64,000 bases of DNA from Pseudomonadota bacterium (GTDB taxonomy: Bacteria; Pseudomonadota; Gammaproteobacteria; UBA1113): contig JAJXUV010000004.1 in assembly GCA_021782495.1 (NCBI GenBank), positions 62,001 to 126,000 of the forward strand, in the 5' to 3' direction. Under the pieces are notes generated by a model. That model was not told the DNA's origin and did not search any database. It was given only the letters and a program-made list of their open reading frames with translations. A program made the translations under genes and the position numbers. This document shows, piece by piece, positions 24,668-33,891 of this stretch; the first letter of the stretch is position 1, and every line of letters starts with the position of its first letter.

Positions 24668-27289
24668 TTAAGAACGGCTTAGATCCATTTTCATAGGAGA
24701 AGAGTCAACTACCCTCCCATGTTGAGATTCTTCTTTTTTAACCTCGCCAACACGCCGATGCTCTGCCTGAAACTGAAAACGAAATAGATTCTTTGCTCTA
24801 TTGAACTTCCCTTCTTCTGAAGCAATATCGGCATGGCGTGACTTACGTATGTAAATACCAAACCCTCCGACAATAGCTGCAATGCTTCCTATCGCCAAAG
24901 GAAGCGTTATAGGCGGTGCAACGGTTGCAACGACTGCGGTCACCGCAGCAAATACGGCAGGTGCCACACCACCGGTCGCTAAGCCTAAGCCCACTAGAAG
25001 GCCTACGCCGACCACGATACCAATGCCCATCAAAATACGCGAGACCACTTTCTTGTCGAGAGAAATATTCTCAGTGTCTACTTCGAGAAAATCCCAATTA
25101 CAAGCTGGCCCTTGACGAATTTGGTCAGCGGGTCTCGTCATGTTATGCACAGATTCTATGACTTCTACATTGAGACAATGCAAGACTTTATCCACGGTTT
25201 TGCTATTGATAATAGAGAGCTTGTATGCTTCTTCAGTGAGAGATCGTAAGTGTTCAACCTCTTTTTTTAATTCTTTCATCTCAGGTTGTGCCAACAGAGC
25301 ATCTGCACATTGTTGTGTTTGATTTGGATCTTTTTCTTCTAAAGAGCCCGGTAATGCTAACCAATTTTGCACCAACTGAAATGCTTGTTCTTGATGCATT
25401 TTCAAATGCTCTATTAGTCTCTCAACAAAATCTTCTTCGCATCCTGCTTTATAGAACTGAGTAGTAGGAGCATCCTTAAATAGGCTTTTTTTCTTCGATA
25501 TAAACGAAATATCTTTTAGCAAAACATATACATCATTTTCTGTTCCTGGAAGTAAGTTGCCTTGCTCATCGACAAGGGCTTTAGCGCGCTTTTTAAAAAT
25601 TTGAATTTGACGATTATTTTCATAATCTTCTATTTTAAGATTTGCCAGAAGATTTATCAGTTGAGCCTTATGTTGTTGTCTTTGTGCCTCTTCTTCAGAA
25701 AGAATATCTTCGAGTTGAGCATCTGCTTCCACAATTACTTCATCGTCTTTTTCATCAGAATTTGACCTATCACCTTCGGATTTACTCTCTTCTCGTTTAC
25801 CTTCAGGTGTATCTACTCCCTCAGCGGCACTAAAACTACTCGATTTAAACATTTCAGCCGGAGACGGTTCTACTTTCAGCTCTCGCGGCAGCATCTGATG
25901 CTGTTGTAAACAAGCTATCAAAGGAGCATAATTTCCTCCTACAGTCTGTTTTACGGCTTTAAAAAAAGCATTATGATTTTCTATGCCATTATCCGAAACA
26001 GATGATGCAGAGGACATAAAATGAATACTGACAATATTCTCTTTTAAAGAGTCAAATTCTTGACGACTTCCAAGGTTTCGCACAAGCAATGCTTTATCGC
26101 GAAATGCCCGTATCGGACTATCTTTTGGATAATCTTCTACCTCAAGGCAGCTTAAGAGTGATAAAAGGAAATTTTCTTGCTCAGAAAAGGCTTGATGTTC
26201 TCGTAAATCCTCTATTAGTGCTTCGACAAAATTTGGTTGGCGTCCTGCAAAATAAAACGCGGTAATAGCAGGAGAATTATATTTAATTTTGGATTTTTCT
26301 TTCGATTCAGAGTGAATTTCTCTCAATAATACGCGTACATTACCTTCAGTTCCTGGAATTAATCTGCCTTCTGCATCGATAAATGCTTGAGCTCGTTCTT
26401 TAAAGTTTCGAATTCGAGGATTATCTGCATAATCTTCTATTTTAAGATTTGCCAGAAGACCTATAAGGTGTTGCTCTTGCGCTTTTTTCTCTTGAGTTTC
26501 TAAACATTTTATCAAGCCTTCAATGGCATCTTCAGGATTTTCGCTTTGTCCTGCCTTGTAAAAAGCTTTCAATGCCTCATTGGAAACATAATCTGGTAGT
26601 GCACCTCTTTGTTTTATTTTCTGACAGATCCGATCGCAGAATGGTGATATGATAGCATCAAACTCCGCAGTATATTCACCATTTTTATCGATATACCTCG
26701 AAGGATCACCCATAAAGCTTTGTGCAATTTGCTTAAAATGCGAGATATTACTATCGTTTGAATAATCCGCTTCACTAATACGCGCCAGAAGAACAATCAG
26801 GCGTCGTTTTTGCATTCTTTTTTGCTCTTCTCCCCATTGTTTTTGGGTTTGTTTCTTTTGATCTTCTAAATGTTGTATCAACTCTTCAACAGGATCTTTT
26901 CCTGCTTGTCCTTGCCCTGCCAAATAAAAATTCCTAGATGCATCAGAGAGTCTCCCCCGCAACCTAGGGTCTCCTGATGCTTCCCGGCACTTCTTTTGCA
27001 TTTCCTTACAAAATTTTGATATTTCAGCATCGCGTCCCGCATGACATGTGCCATTATGGACAAACTTTTGAGCCCCCCACTTGAGTTCTGTAATGTCACG
27101 ATCATCCGAATAATTTGCTTTGTTAAGACTTGCCAGAAGAACTATGAGCCGTCGTTTTTGCTGTCTTTCTTTAATTTTCGCAGAAGTAGGTAAATTGAGC
27201 TCAAGCCTAGCAACAGAGGAGCTTTTAAATCTAGAAGGAGCAGACTGAATTTCTCTTTTTACATCATCATCTGGAAAATATCCGCTCAT
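24668..27289 (-). CDS. Five-repeat protein with C-terminal membrane segments (putative effector)
   Basis: 873 aa, family not recognised. It holds five diverged copies of a module of about 100 residues (about 45-145, 160-265, 272-367, 373-467, 541-635). Each starts with a leucine-rich L-x-x-L-L-A-x-L helix and a D-Y-x-x-[DN] turn, then FK-x-x-A, and ends with FYxAG and a charged helix. An acidic Ser/Glu linker (475-535) separates copies four and five. A coiled coil and then one or two hydrophobic Gly/Ala-rich membrane segments (about 750-815) follow, with a charged tail. Ribosome site GAGGGT, start ATG. The build suggests a protein inserted in a host or vacuolar membrane; function unknown. Confidence 0.7.
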   Translation of the reverse strand: MSGYFPDDDVKREIQSAPSRFKSSSVARLELNLPTSAKIKERQQKRRLIVLLASLNKANYSDDRDITELKWGAQKFVHNGTCHAGRDAEISKFCKEMQKKCREASGDPRLRGRLSDASRNFYLAGQGQAGKDPVEELIQHLEDQKKQTQKQWGEEQKRMQKRRLIVLLARISEADYSNDSNISHFKQIAQSFMGDPSRYIDKNGEYTAEFDAIISPFCDRICQKIKQRGALPDYVSNEALKAFYKAGQSENPEDAIEGLIKCLETQEKKAQEQHLIGLLANLKIEDYADNPRIRNFKERAQAFIDAEGRLIPGTEGNVRVLLREIHSESKEKSKIKYNSPAITAFYFAGRQPNFVEALIEDLREHQAFSEQENFLLSLLSCLEVEDYPKDSPIRAFRDKALLVRNLGSRQEFDSLKENIVSIHFMSSASSVSDNGIENHNAFFKAVKQTVGGNYAPLIACLQQHQMLPRELKVEPSPAEMFKSSSFSAAEGVDTPEGKREESKSEGDRSNSDEKDDEVIVEADAQLEDILSEEEAQRQQHKAQLINLLANLKIEDYENNRQIQIFKKRAKALVDEQGNLLPGTENDVYVLLKDISFISKKKSLFKDAPTTQFYKAGCEEDFVERLIEHLKMHQEQAFQLVQNWLALPGSLEEKDPNQTQQCADALLAQPEMKELKKEVEHLRSLTEEAYKLSIINSKTVDKVLHCLNVEVIESVHNMTRPADQIRQGPACNWDFLEVDTENISLDKKVVSRILMGIGIVVGVGLLVGLGLATGGVAPAVFAAVTAVVATVAPPITLPLAIGSIAAIVGGFGIYIRKSRHADIASEEGKFNRAKNLFRFQFQAEHRRVGEVKKEESQHGRVVDSSPMKMDLSRS

Positions 27290-27389
27290 TTTTTACCCTC
27301 ACTTTATTCATTTATAAGACAATTTATGTTATTCCACATTCTAAATAGCTCTATTATATTAGACTAAGCTTAAGGAAATATGATGAATC

Positions 27390-27995
27390 CTACAACAATA
27401 TTTTATAAGCTTTTTCCTCCTGTGAATACCTAAAAATTTGACCGCTCTCAATGTCAAAAAACCACAAATGCAATTGTAGGCTTTGTTCCTGCAGTTTGTT
27501 TTTAATCCAGGGGAAACTCAAACAATTGCTATAAGATTGTTGTAATGCGAGTTTAGCGTATTCATCCGCGGAATAATGTGTGTGATCTTCAGAATGCACT
27601 AAGTTGACCCAATTGGAAATAAAATCATTCTGCCCAATGCCTGGATTGTTTAACAAAGCTTGAATGCCTCCACATTGGCTGTGTCCCAGCAAAATCAAGT
27701 GTTTTACTTCCAAAAAACAAATCCCAAATTCCAAAGCCGCACTGGTTCCATGATGCGCATCATCGTGTTCATAAGGCGGCACGATATTGGCCACATTGCG
27801 AACCACAAATAAATCGCCCGGATCGCATTGTAAAATTAAAGCGGGATCGACCCTCGAGTCGCAGCAAGCCACCACCATAATTCGAGGATTTTGCCCATAA
27901 CGCGATAAATAACGCATGACAGACAAATCACCCTTTGCATATTTCTCTCGAAAACAATGGTATCCATTCAAGATTTTTTCTAAACTATTTTTCAT
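27390..27995 (-). CDS. can: Beta-class carbonic anhydrase
   Basis: 201 aa. It interconverts CO2 and bicarbonate. The zinc site is complete: CCDSRVDP (Cys and Asp/Arg dyad, about residues 43-50) and HSQCGG (His and Cys, about 102-107). Length and motifs match the Can/CynT group. A gap of 100 bp separates it from the 873-aa gene downstream. The gene symbol follows the family, not an orthology test. Confidence 0.93.
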   Translation of the reverse strand: MKNSLEKILNGYHCFREKYAKGDLSVMRYLSRYGQNPRIMVVACCDSRVDPALILQCDPGDLFVVRNVANIVPPYEHDDAHHGTSAALEFGICFLEVKHLILLGHSQCGGIQALLNNPGIGQNDFISNWVNLVHSEDHTHYSADEYAKLALQQSYSNCLSFPWIKNKLQEQSLQLHLWFFDIESGQIFRYSQEEKAYKILL

Positions 27996-28061
27996 GGTAG
28001 TGATGATGCTCAGTATTTATGATATTCTTAGATTGTATCTTGTTAACTATGAAAATGAAAT

Positions 28062-28141
28062 AACCGAGCCGCGACCGTGAGGGAGCGGAGAAAGTGGGCC
28101 ACGGTCTCTTTTCACCGCTCCCTCACGGTCGCGGCTCGGTA
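28062..28141. repeat. GAGCCGCGACC-family inverted repeat, short form
   Basis: Perfect 26-bp arms (28063-28088 and 28115-28140) with a 26-bp core. It ends 21 bp before the start codon of the integrase gene, so a strong hairpin would form in its mRNA leader or next to its promoter. Confidence 0.92.
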
Positions 28142-28161
28142 ACTAAATGAGCCACTTATAA

Positions 28162-29376
28162 ATGACACTTCAAGCGCCACTGCCCTTATTCGACTCCTTA
28201 GCGCATTTGCCGCAACAATCCTATTCGCCGGCGCTCAGTGCAAGTTACAGCTTGGAAGATATACAAAAAGCGGCGAATTTTTTAAATGCGTACAAAGGTA
28301 GTCCTGGCACTTTCAACGCCTATCGGCGCGAAATTGAACGTCTTCTCCATTGGTCTGCCCTGTTTGCCAAAAAATCACTCGCGGAATTAAAACGCGAGGA
28401 CATGGTCGCCTTCATTGAATTTTGTCAAAAACCGCCTAAACAATGGATTGGTTACACCAAACCGGCGCGTTTTATCGAAAAAGAAGGCTCGCGCATTCCC
28501 AATCCTGAATGGCGGCCTTTTGTCATTACCCTGTCTAAAGCAGCCAGACGCAGCGGCGCTGAATTAAATGAACAATCCTTTGAACTTTCACAAGCTTCTC
28601 TGCGCGAGGTATTTGCCATTCTCAGTAGTTTTTTTAATTATTTGCTGCAAGAAGACTATGCCTCAATCAACCCGGTAGCTTTAATACGGCAAAAAAATCA
28701 ATTTATTCGATCGACCCAAAGCCAAAAGAAAATCCGACGCTTGTCTGAATTGCAATGGAAATATGTCATCGACACCACAGAACAATTGGCAGACAGCGAT
28801 CCCGACACGCACGAACGAAGTTTGTTTATTTTATCGGCTTTGTATGCGCTGTATTTGCGAATTTCAGAATTGGCTGCCAGTCCACGGTGGATGCCTAAAA
28901 TGAATGATTTTGCGCGCGATACCGATGGCAATTGGTGGTTTAGCACCGTCGGTAAAGGCAATAAAGCACGACAAATTGCAGTCAGTGAAAGCATGTTGCA
29001 AGCCTTAAAACGTTGGCGCAAATATCTGGGTTTGTCCGCCTTGCCTTCGACGGCCGATTACACGCCACTTTTGCCGCGCACGCGAGGACAAGGTCCTATC
29101 AGCAGTACGAATCACATTCGTGAAATCGTGCAAGGCTGTTTTGACAGTGCTATTTTAAAATTGCAAGCTGATGGTTTTGCAGAAGAAGCAGAACTCTTAA
29201 ATGAAGCAACGGTACATTGGCTGAGACACACAGGCATTTCCGAAGACGTTAAAATACGGCCGCGCGAACACGTGCGCGACGATGCAGGCCACAGTTCCGG
29301 CGCTATCACCGATCGCTACATCGACGTTGAATTACGTGAACGACATTTGTCGGCGAGGAAGAAAGTAATACAATAA
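28162..29376 (+). CDS. Tyrosine recombinase (phage-type integrase family), orphan
   Basis: 404 aa. An N-terminal SAM-like DNA-binding domain (about 30-170) is followed by a catalytic domain with the first Arg in LRISELAA, the Lys region in GKGNKARQIAV, HWLRH (His-x-x-Arg), GHSS and the nucleophile Tyr in DRYID (about residue 386). All catalytic residues are present, so it is probably active. No phage, plasmid, att site or second integrase is visible nearby. anmK starts 15 bp downstream with a ribosome site, so the two may be co-transcribed. Confidence 0.9.
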   Translation: MTLQAPLPLFDSLAHLPQQSYSPALSASYSLEDIQKAANFLNAYKGSPGTFNAYRREIERLLHWSALFAKKSLAELKREDMVAFIEFCQKPPKQWIGYTKPARFIEKEGSRIPNPEWRPFVITLSKAARRSGAELNEQSFELSQASLREVFAILSSFFNYLLQEDYASINPVALIRQKNQFIRSTQSQKKIRRLSELQWKYVIDTTEQLADSDPDTHERSLFILSALYALYLRISELAASPRWMPKMNDFARDTDGNWWFSTVGKGNKARQIAVSESMLQALKRWRKYLGLSALPSTADYTPLLPRTRGQGPISSTNHIREIVQGCFDSAILKLQADGFAEEAELLNEATVHWLRHTGISEDVKIRPREHVRDDAGHSSGAITDRYIDVELRERHLSARKKVIQ

Positions 29377-29391
29377 TAGGAGAAATAAAAC

Positions 29392-30606
29392 ATGTTATCG
29401 ATCGGCTTAATGAGTGGCACTTCCATGGATGGCATCGATGTGGCTTTATTGGAGACCGATGGTTTAAATCACATCGTCGAAAAAGGCCATTTGAGCGCTC
29501 CTTATGCCAGAGAATTTCAAATCGCCTTAAAAGCGGCTGAATACAGTGTGCGAAAACACGCGGGAAACCTAGAAGAAGCTGCAAAGTATTTTGAAAGCGA
29601 TTCCCAAGAGTATTTCAGCGCCAATGCCATAGCTCCTTCGGATCATTGGAATTTAGAAAGCATTATAGCTGAATCGACCGAACTACACGCTCAAGCCGTT
29701 TTGCAATTCCTTGAAAAATACCATCTCAATGCTAGCGACATTGAAGTCGTCGGTTACCACGGGCAGACTTTATACCATCAACCGCAGCGACAATGCTCGG
29801 TGATCGTCGGCGATGGCCCAGCCTTAGCGAATCGGCTGAATATTCCCGTCATCTATCAATTCAGAACCCATGACATTGCCGCGGGAGGACAAGGTGCACC
29901 TTTTGCGCCTATTTACCATTGGGCATTGGCCAAGCGCGATGGCTTTATTCCCTGCGTGGTTTTAAATTGTGGCGGCATTGCGAATGCAACGGTCATTGCA
30001 GAAGAAGATCCCGAAACACTCATCGCTTTTGATACTGGCCCGGGCAATGGGTTAATTGATGCTTTTGTTCGACAAAAAACGCAGGGAAAAGAAAACAAAG
30101 ACACTGATGGTCATTATGGTTCGCAAGGAAAAGTCGATACTTTTGTGTTAGAACAATTGTATCAACACAGCATGCAAGGCAACAAAGCCGATTTTTTTAA
30201 GAAAGCACCGCCTAAGTCTTTAGACATTGCAGATTTCAAGTGGCCTTCGGTATTAGAAGATTTATCTTTAAACGATGCGTGTAGAACTTTAGAAGCTTTC
30301 ACAGCGGATAGCATTGTTCAAAGCCTCGTTGCTTTAAATCGCCCTTTACCGAATTTATGGATTGTGGCCGGCGGTGGTTGGCACAATCCTGTTATTTTAG
30401 AAGAATTCAAAATGCGATTGCAGCGGGCTTTACCTCAAGCCGAAATTAAAACGGCCGATGCCATCGGCTGGAATGGCGATGCCCTAGAAGCACAAATATT
30501 CGCTTATTTGGCAGTGCGTCATTTGAAACAATCACCTTTTAGTTTTCCGGGAACAACGGGAGTTTCGCGACCTTTGAGCGGTGGGATTTATTGTAGGCCG
30601 GAGTGA
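29392..30606 (+). CDS. anmK: Anhydro-N-acetylmuramic acid kinase
   Basis: 404 aa (family length about 370). It converts anhydroMurNAc to MurNAc-6-phosphate with ATP in the cytoplasm, feeding recycled wall sugars into GlcNAc-6-phosphate. GLMSGTSMDGIDVALLET at the N-terminus is diagnostic; GYHGQT and FDTGPGNGLIDAF are the substrate and nucleotide motifs. The ribosome site AGGAGA precedes the ATG. It acts after NagZ (22103-23068). Confidence 0.97.
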   Translation: MLSIGLMSGTSMDGIDVALLETDGLNHIVEKGHLSAPYAREFQIALKAAEYSVRKHAGNLEEAAKYFESDSQEYFSANAIAPSDHWNLESIIAESTELHAQAVLQFLEKYHLNASDIEVVGYHGQTLYHQPQRQCSVIVGDGPALANRLNIPVIYQFRTHDIAAGGQGAPFAPIYHWALAKRDGFIPCVVLNCGGIANATVIAEEDPETLIAFDTGPGNGLIDAFVRQKTQGKENKDTDGHYGSQGKVDTFVLEQLYQHSMQGNKADFFKKAPPKSLDIADFKWPSVLEDLSLNDACRTLEAFTADSIVQSLVALNRPLPNLWIVAGGGWHNPVILEEFKMRLQRALPQAEIKTADAIGWNGDALEAQIFAYLAVRHLKQSPFSFPGTTGVSRPLSGGIYCRPE

Positions 30607-30608
30607 AT

Positions 30609-31097
30609 TTACTTTCCTGCCATCACACCCATCGCTTGAGCTTCTGCCAAAACATGGCCTAACATATTTTGGCGGAAAATGTCACTGTTGCTTCCCGCAG
30701 GTAAATGTAAGAGCGTATCTAAGGCATACAGTTTTACGGAATAATGGTGCAACCCAGTCGGCGGACACGGCCCTTGATAGGCAATATTGCTCCAACTATT
30801 GCGCCCCGTAATTCCCATACCCGCTTTGATGTATTTCACATTGGGTGGAATATTCCAAACTACCCAATGCGTCCACAAACCAGAAGGGGCATCCGGATCG
30901 TCTAAAGTCAAAGCCAAACTTTTTGTTCCCATAGGAACATCTTGGACTTGAAGGATGGGACTTTGATTGGAACCTTTGCACGTGTACAGAACATTGATTT
31001 TTCCATCGACGCCGATTAAATCGGATTGCACGCTGAAAGCAAAGGCATTACTTGAGATACAGCAAAAGAGCAAAAGATATTTTAGTTCTTTAAACAT
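30609..31097 (-). CDS. YbhB/YbcL family (PEBP, Raf-kinase-inhibitor-like) secreted protein
   Basis: 162 aa. A signal peptide (residues 1-20, ending SNAFA) targets it to the periplasm. The PEBP fold signatures are TLDDPDAPSGLWTHWVVWNIP (in part, about residues 64-84) and the later GPCPPTGLHHY loop that lines the anion pocket. Bacterial members bind small phosphorylated ligands, with no settled role. It converges with anmK, leaving a 2-bp gap. Confidence 0.92.
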   Translation of the reverse strand: MFKELKYLLLFCCISSNAFAFSVQSDLIGVDGKINVLYTCKGSNQSPILQVQDVPMGTKSLALTLDDPDAPSGLWTHWVVWNIPPNVKYIKAGMGITGRNSWSNIAYQGPCPPTGLHHYSVKLYALDTLLHLPAGSNSDIFRQNMLGHVLAEAQAMGVMAGK

Positions 31098-31123
31098 ATT
31101 AAAATCTTCAATCCTGGAACGCC

Positions 31124-31265
31124 ATAACCGAGCCGCGACCGTCAGGGAGCGGTGGTTCAGAGTGAGGAACTACAATTGCGAAAAAACGGTCATTGAAATG
31201 ACTAAATTTGTTAACTGTAATTTCTTACTCCGAACCACCGCTCCCTGACGGTCGTGGCTCGGTTG
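31124..31265. repeat. GAGCCGCGACC-family element, MITE-like form
   Basis: About 141 bp with long imperfect terminal inverted repeats of about 45 bp (ends AACCGAGCC and GGCTCGGTT) and an unrelated AT-rich core. The same end structure with a different core occurs at 63751-63907. It lies between the PEBP gene and the DUF1704 gene. Confidence 0.88.
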
Positions 31266-31322
31266 AATCGATACACTGTTATGCTATAGTTATACTTATC
31301 AACAATACATCATCTTCACACT

Positions 31323-32612
31323 ATGAAAAAAGCACCCACAAAACTTCAATCTACCCTCAAAGAATTATCAGACCGATTGGTCGAGCTTCAAAAACCCATT
31401 CGCATCTTGAATGCCATCAAGTGGGAAGAGGCTATTAAAGAAGATTTTCTAGCCCATCGCGGCAAGAAATGCCCGGCCATCCACAAAGACTATTATGCCA
31501 ACATTCCACTAAACTTTGAAGCCGCCACTTTAAGCAAAGAACTAATTGCTTTAGAGCAACAAATCCACAAAAAACTAGGACAATTTAATCCCATTGGCAT
31601 GATCATGGAACGGATGTGTCGAGAATACAGAACGACTATTGAGATGCTCGTTCACCGCGGTCAACGACAATTCAGTTGTTTGAGCCAAGAATTGTATGGC
31701 AGTGTCAGCGATGTGTTTTATGTCAATGGCCCTTCGTTGAAAGATTTAGCCGACAATCTTTCGGCGACTTTGAAACAATTGGGACAAACTTGGGCGAGTG
31801 AAAAAGACGAAAAACGCTACACCAGCGACGAAGCTGTGCACATTTTATCGCACCGTTTAGGGCGTTATTTTAACGATCCACGTGAAAAAATCACCGTCAA
31901 AACGGACGATGGCATTGTAGCCGATGCCGCGGCCGGTGCAGAAATATTGAAACTACGCCAAAATGCTTTATTCAGTGAGCGTGATTTGAGAATTTTAGAA
32001 GTCCATGAAGGCTGGGTGCATGTTGGCACCACTTTAAATGGTAAAAATCAGCCTTATTGTACCTTTTTAAGTAAAGGGCCCCCCTCTACGACGCTATTTC
32101 AAGAAGGTCTGGCCATTTTAATTGAAATGTTTAGTTTTGTATCGAGTCCACAACGCATCCAACGTTTAGTCGATCGCATTTACGCCGTACACATGTGCGA
32201 AAATGGCGCCGATTTTATGGAAGTCTTTCGATTTTATTTGGAAAGAAGTCTGGACATGGAAAGTGCTTATCAACAAACCGTGCGTATTTTTAGAGGCAGT
32301 TTACCGAATCTCGGCCCTTTTACCAAAGACATCGTTTACAGCAAAGGCTTTGTCCTCATTTTTAATTACATTCGTTTGGCGATTGCCGAAGGAAAATTGG
32401 ATCACATTCCTTTGTTATTTTTGGGCAAAGTTCACTTGGAAGATTTACGGGTTTACGCCAATTTAATTGAAGAAGGAACCATTGTGTTACCTAAATATCT
32501 CCCTCTTTATTTTAAAGATAAAGCAGCTCTCAGTTCCTGGATGGCCTATTCGCTTTTTCTCAACACGCTCTCTCTAGAACCTTTATTTCACGATTATAGA
32601 AGTATTCTATAA
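31323..32612 (+). CDS. DUF1704 / QEGLA-motif family protein (MATCAP-like metallopeptidase fold)
   Basis: 429 aa. The region around residue 223 holds HEGWVH, a zinc-binding HExxH helix, and QEGLAILIEMFSF follows near residue 260, giving the family name and the third ligand. Bacterial members are annotated as QEGLA-motif proteins said to modulate flavohemoglobin expression; the eukaryotic relative MATCAP removes the C-terminal tyrosine of tubulin. Peptidase activity here is inferred. No signal peptide. It stands alone between a MITE and the RND pump genes. Confidence 0.85.
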   Translation: MKKAPTKLQSTLKELSDRLVELQKPIRILNAIKWEEAIKEDFLAHRGKKCPAIHKDYYANIPLNFEAATLSKELIALEQQIHKKLGQFNPIGMIMERMCREYRTTIEMLVHRGQRQFSCLSQELYGSVSDVFYVNGPSLKDLADNLSATLKQLGQTWASEKDEKRYTSDEAVHILSHRLGRYFNDPREKITVKTDDGIVADAAAGAEILKLRQNALFSERDLRILEVHEGWVHVGTTLNGKNQPYCTFLSKGPPSTTLFQEGLAILIEMFSFVSSPQRIQRLVDRIYAVHMCENGADFMEVFRFYLERSLDMESAYQQTVRIFRGSLPNLGPFTKDIVYSKGFVLIFNYIRLAIAEGKLDHIPLLFLGKVHLEDLRVYANLIEEGTIVLPKYLPLYFKDKAALSSWMAYSLFLNTLSLEPLFHDYRSIL

Positions 32613-32761
32613 AGTCAATGCGAGATCAGTGTATGCCCTCAATGGGCATTTCACGAGCCGCTCTACCTAAAACTCGCCGTCTATACGCCCCTCCCCTATT
32701 GACACTTACCCTAATTCTTGACACGATATCTCCTGGAAAATAGGCACTGGGAATATAATCT

Positions 32762-33880
32762 ATGATTGACTTAAATCTGAGCAAATATCTAAGTAAGCGA
32801 ACTATTAAGCGGATTGTGATTGCGCTCATTATATTGATCGTTATTCTTATCCTTAAAGAAATATTTTTTTCGAGCCCCACAGAAACTAGCGTGCCCGCGA
32901 CGATTGTAAATGCTGTTACGGCCAAAACACAAAATTGGCATGTGCAAATTCAGTCGACAGGCACCATCAATACTTTTAAAGGTGCAATGCTCAAAGCTCA
33001 AGTCCAAGGCCCGGTGACTGCTATCTATTTTGATTCTGGTACGATGGTCAAAGCCGGTGATAAACTGATTCAAATTTATCCCGACATCATCCAAGCACAG
33101 TTAGACAAGGCTGAAGCCGAATTGGAACTCAATCAAGTCACTTATCAACGTTATTTAAATTTGTATCAGAAAAATGCGGTGGCACAACAGGCTCTGGATC
33201 AAGCTTATTCCAGTTGGCGACAAAGTTTGGCCGACGTGCAAAATTATCAAGCAACTCTAAGACAATACAATGTTACCGCGCCTTTTGATGGCATGGCAGG
33301 CTTAAGACAAGTCAGTGTGGGTCAATATTTAACGGTGGGTTCTGATATCGTGAATTTAGAGCAAATCGATCCCATTCGCGTGGGTTTTAGCATTCCCGAT
33401 ATTTATGTCGACGACATTGCGGTAGGCCAAAAAGTGTCTGTAGTGCCCAGTTCCAACCAAAGCAAATCCATTGATGGGCAAGTCTCTGCGATCAATTCTG
33501 CCGTGGATCCGACTACTCGAAGTATTGCTTTGTGGGGCTCCATTCCTAATCCCACGCACACGCTTTTACCCGGAACCTATGCCGTGGTGACTTTGTATAG
33601 CTTAAAAACCCATCCTATCGTGGCGATCCCTCAAACCGCTTTAAGTTATGACAGCAATGGCGACATCGTCTACAAAATCGTGAATGGCATTGCGCGAAAA
33701 ACGCAAGTGGTCGCAGGGATACGTCAAGGCAATGATGTGGCCATCAATTCGGGTTTGTCTGCCGGGGACGTGGTGGTGTCCGATGGTCTGGTTAAAATGA
33801 CCTACGATGGCATGCCGGTTAAAATCACCTATTTAGATGGCAAACCAATCGCAGCATCTAACACCGTTGAAAGTAAATAG
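32762..33880 (+). CDS. RND efflux periplasmic adaptor (membrane fusion protein)
   Basis: 372 aa. One N-terminal membrane anchor (about 18-37) is followed by a lipoyl-type half-motif, a short alpha-hairpin (about 105-165), the second lipoyl half (NVTAPFDGMAGLRQVSVGQ) and beta-barrel domains. It links the inner-membrane pump encoded 11 bp downstream to an outer-membrane channel, which is not in the window. Two TTGACA boxes lie in the 150 bp upstream, but neither has a convincing -10. No regulator gene is adjacent. Confidence 0.93.
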   Translation: MIDLNLSKYLSKRTIKRIVIALIILIVILILKEIFFSSPTETSVPATIVNAVTAKTQNWHVQIQSTGTINTFKGAMLKAQVQGPVTAIYFDSGTMVKAGDKLIQIYPDIIQAQLDKAEAELELNQVTYQRYLNLYQKNAVAQQALDQAYSSWRQSLADVQNYQATLRQYNVTAPFDGMAGLRQVSVGQYLTVGSDIVNLEQIDPIRVGFSIPDIYVDDIAVGQKVSVVPSSNQSKSIDGQVSAINSAVDPTTRSIALWGSIPNPTHTLLPGTYAVVTLYSLKTHPIVAIPQTALSYDSNGDIVYKIVNGIARKTQVVAGIRQGNDVAINSGLSAGDVVVSDGLVKMTYDGMPVKITYLDGKPIAASNTVESK

Positions 33881-33891
33881 AGGCGATATTC

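Noticed and set aside
32690-32761. Two TTGACA boxes upstream of the RND adaptor gene as a promoter
   Set aside because: Neither has a good -10 at 16-18 bp; the TATAAT at 32754-32759 is too close to the start codon and has no -35.
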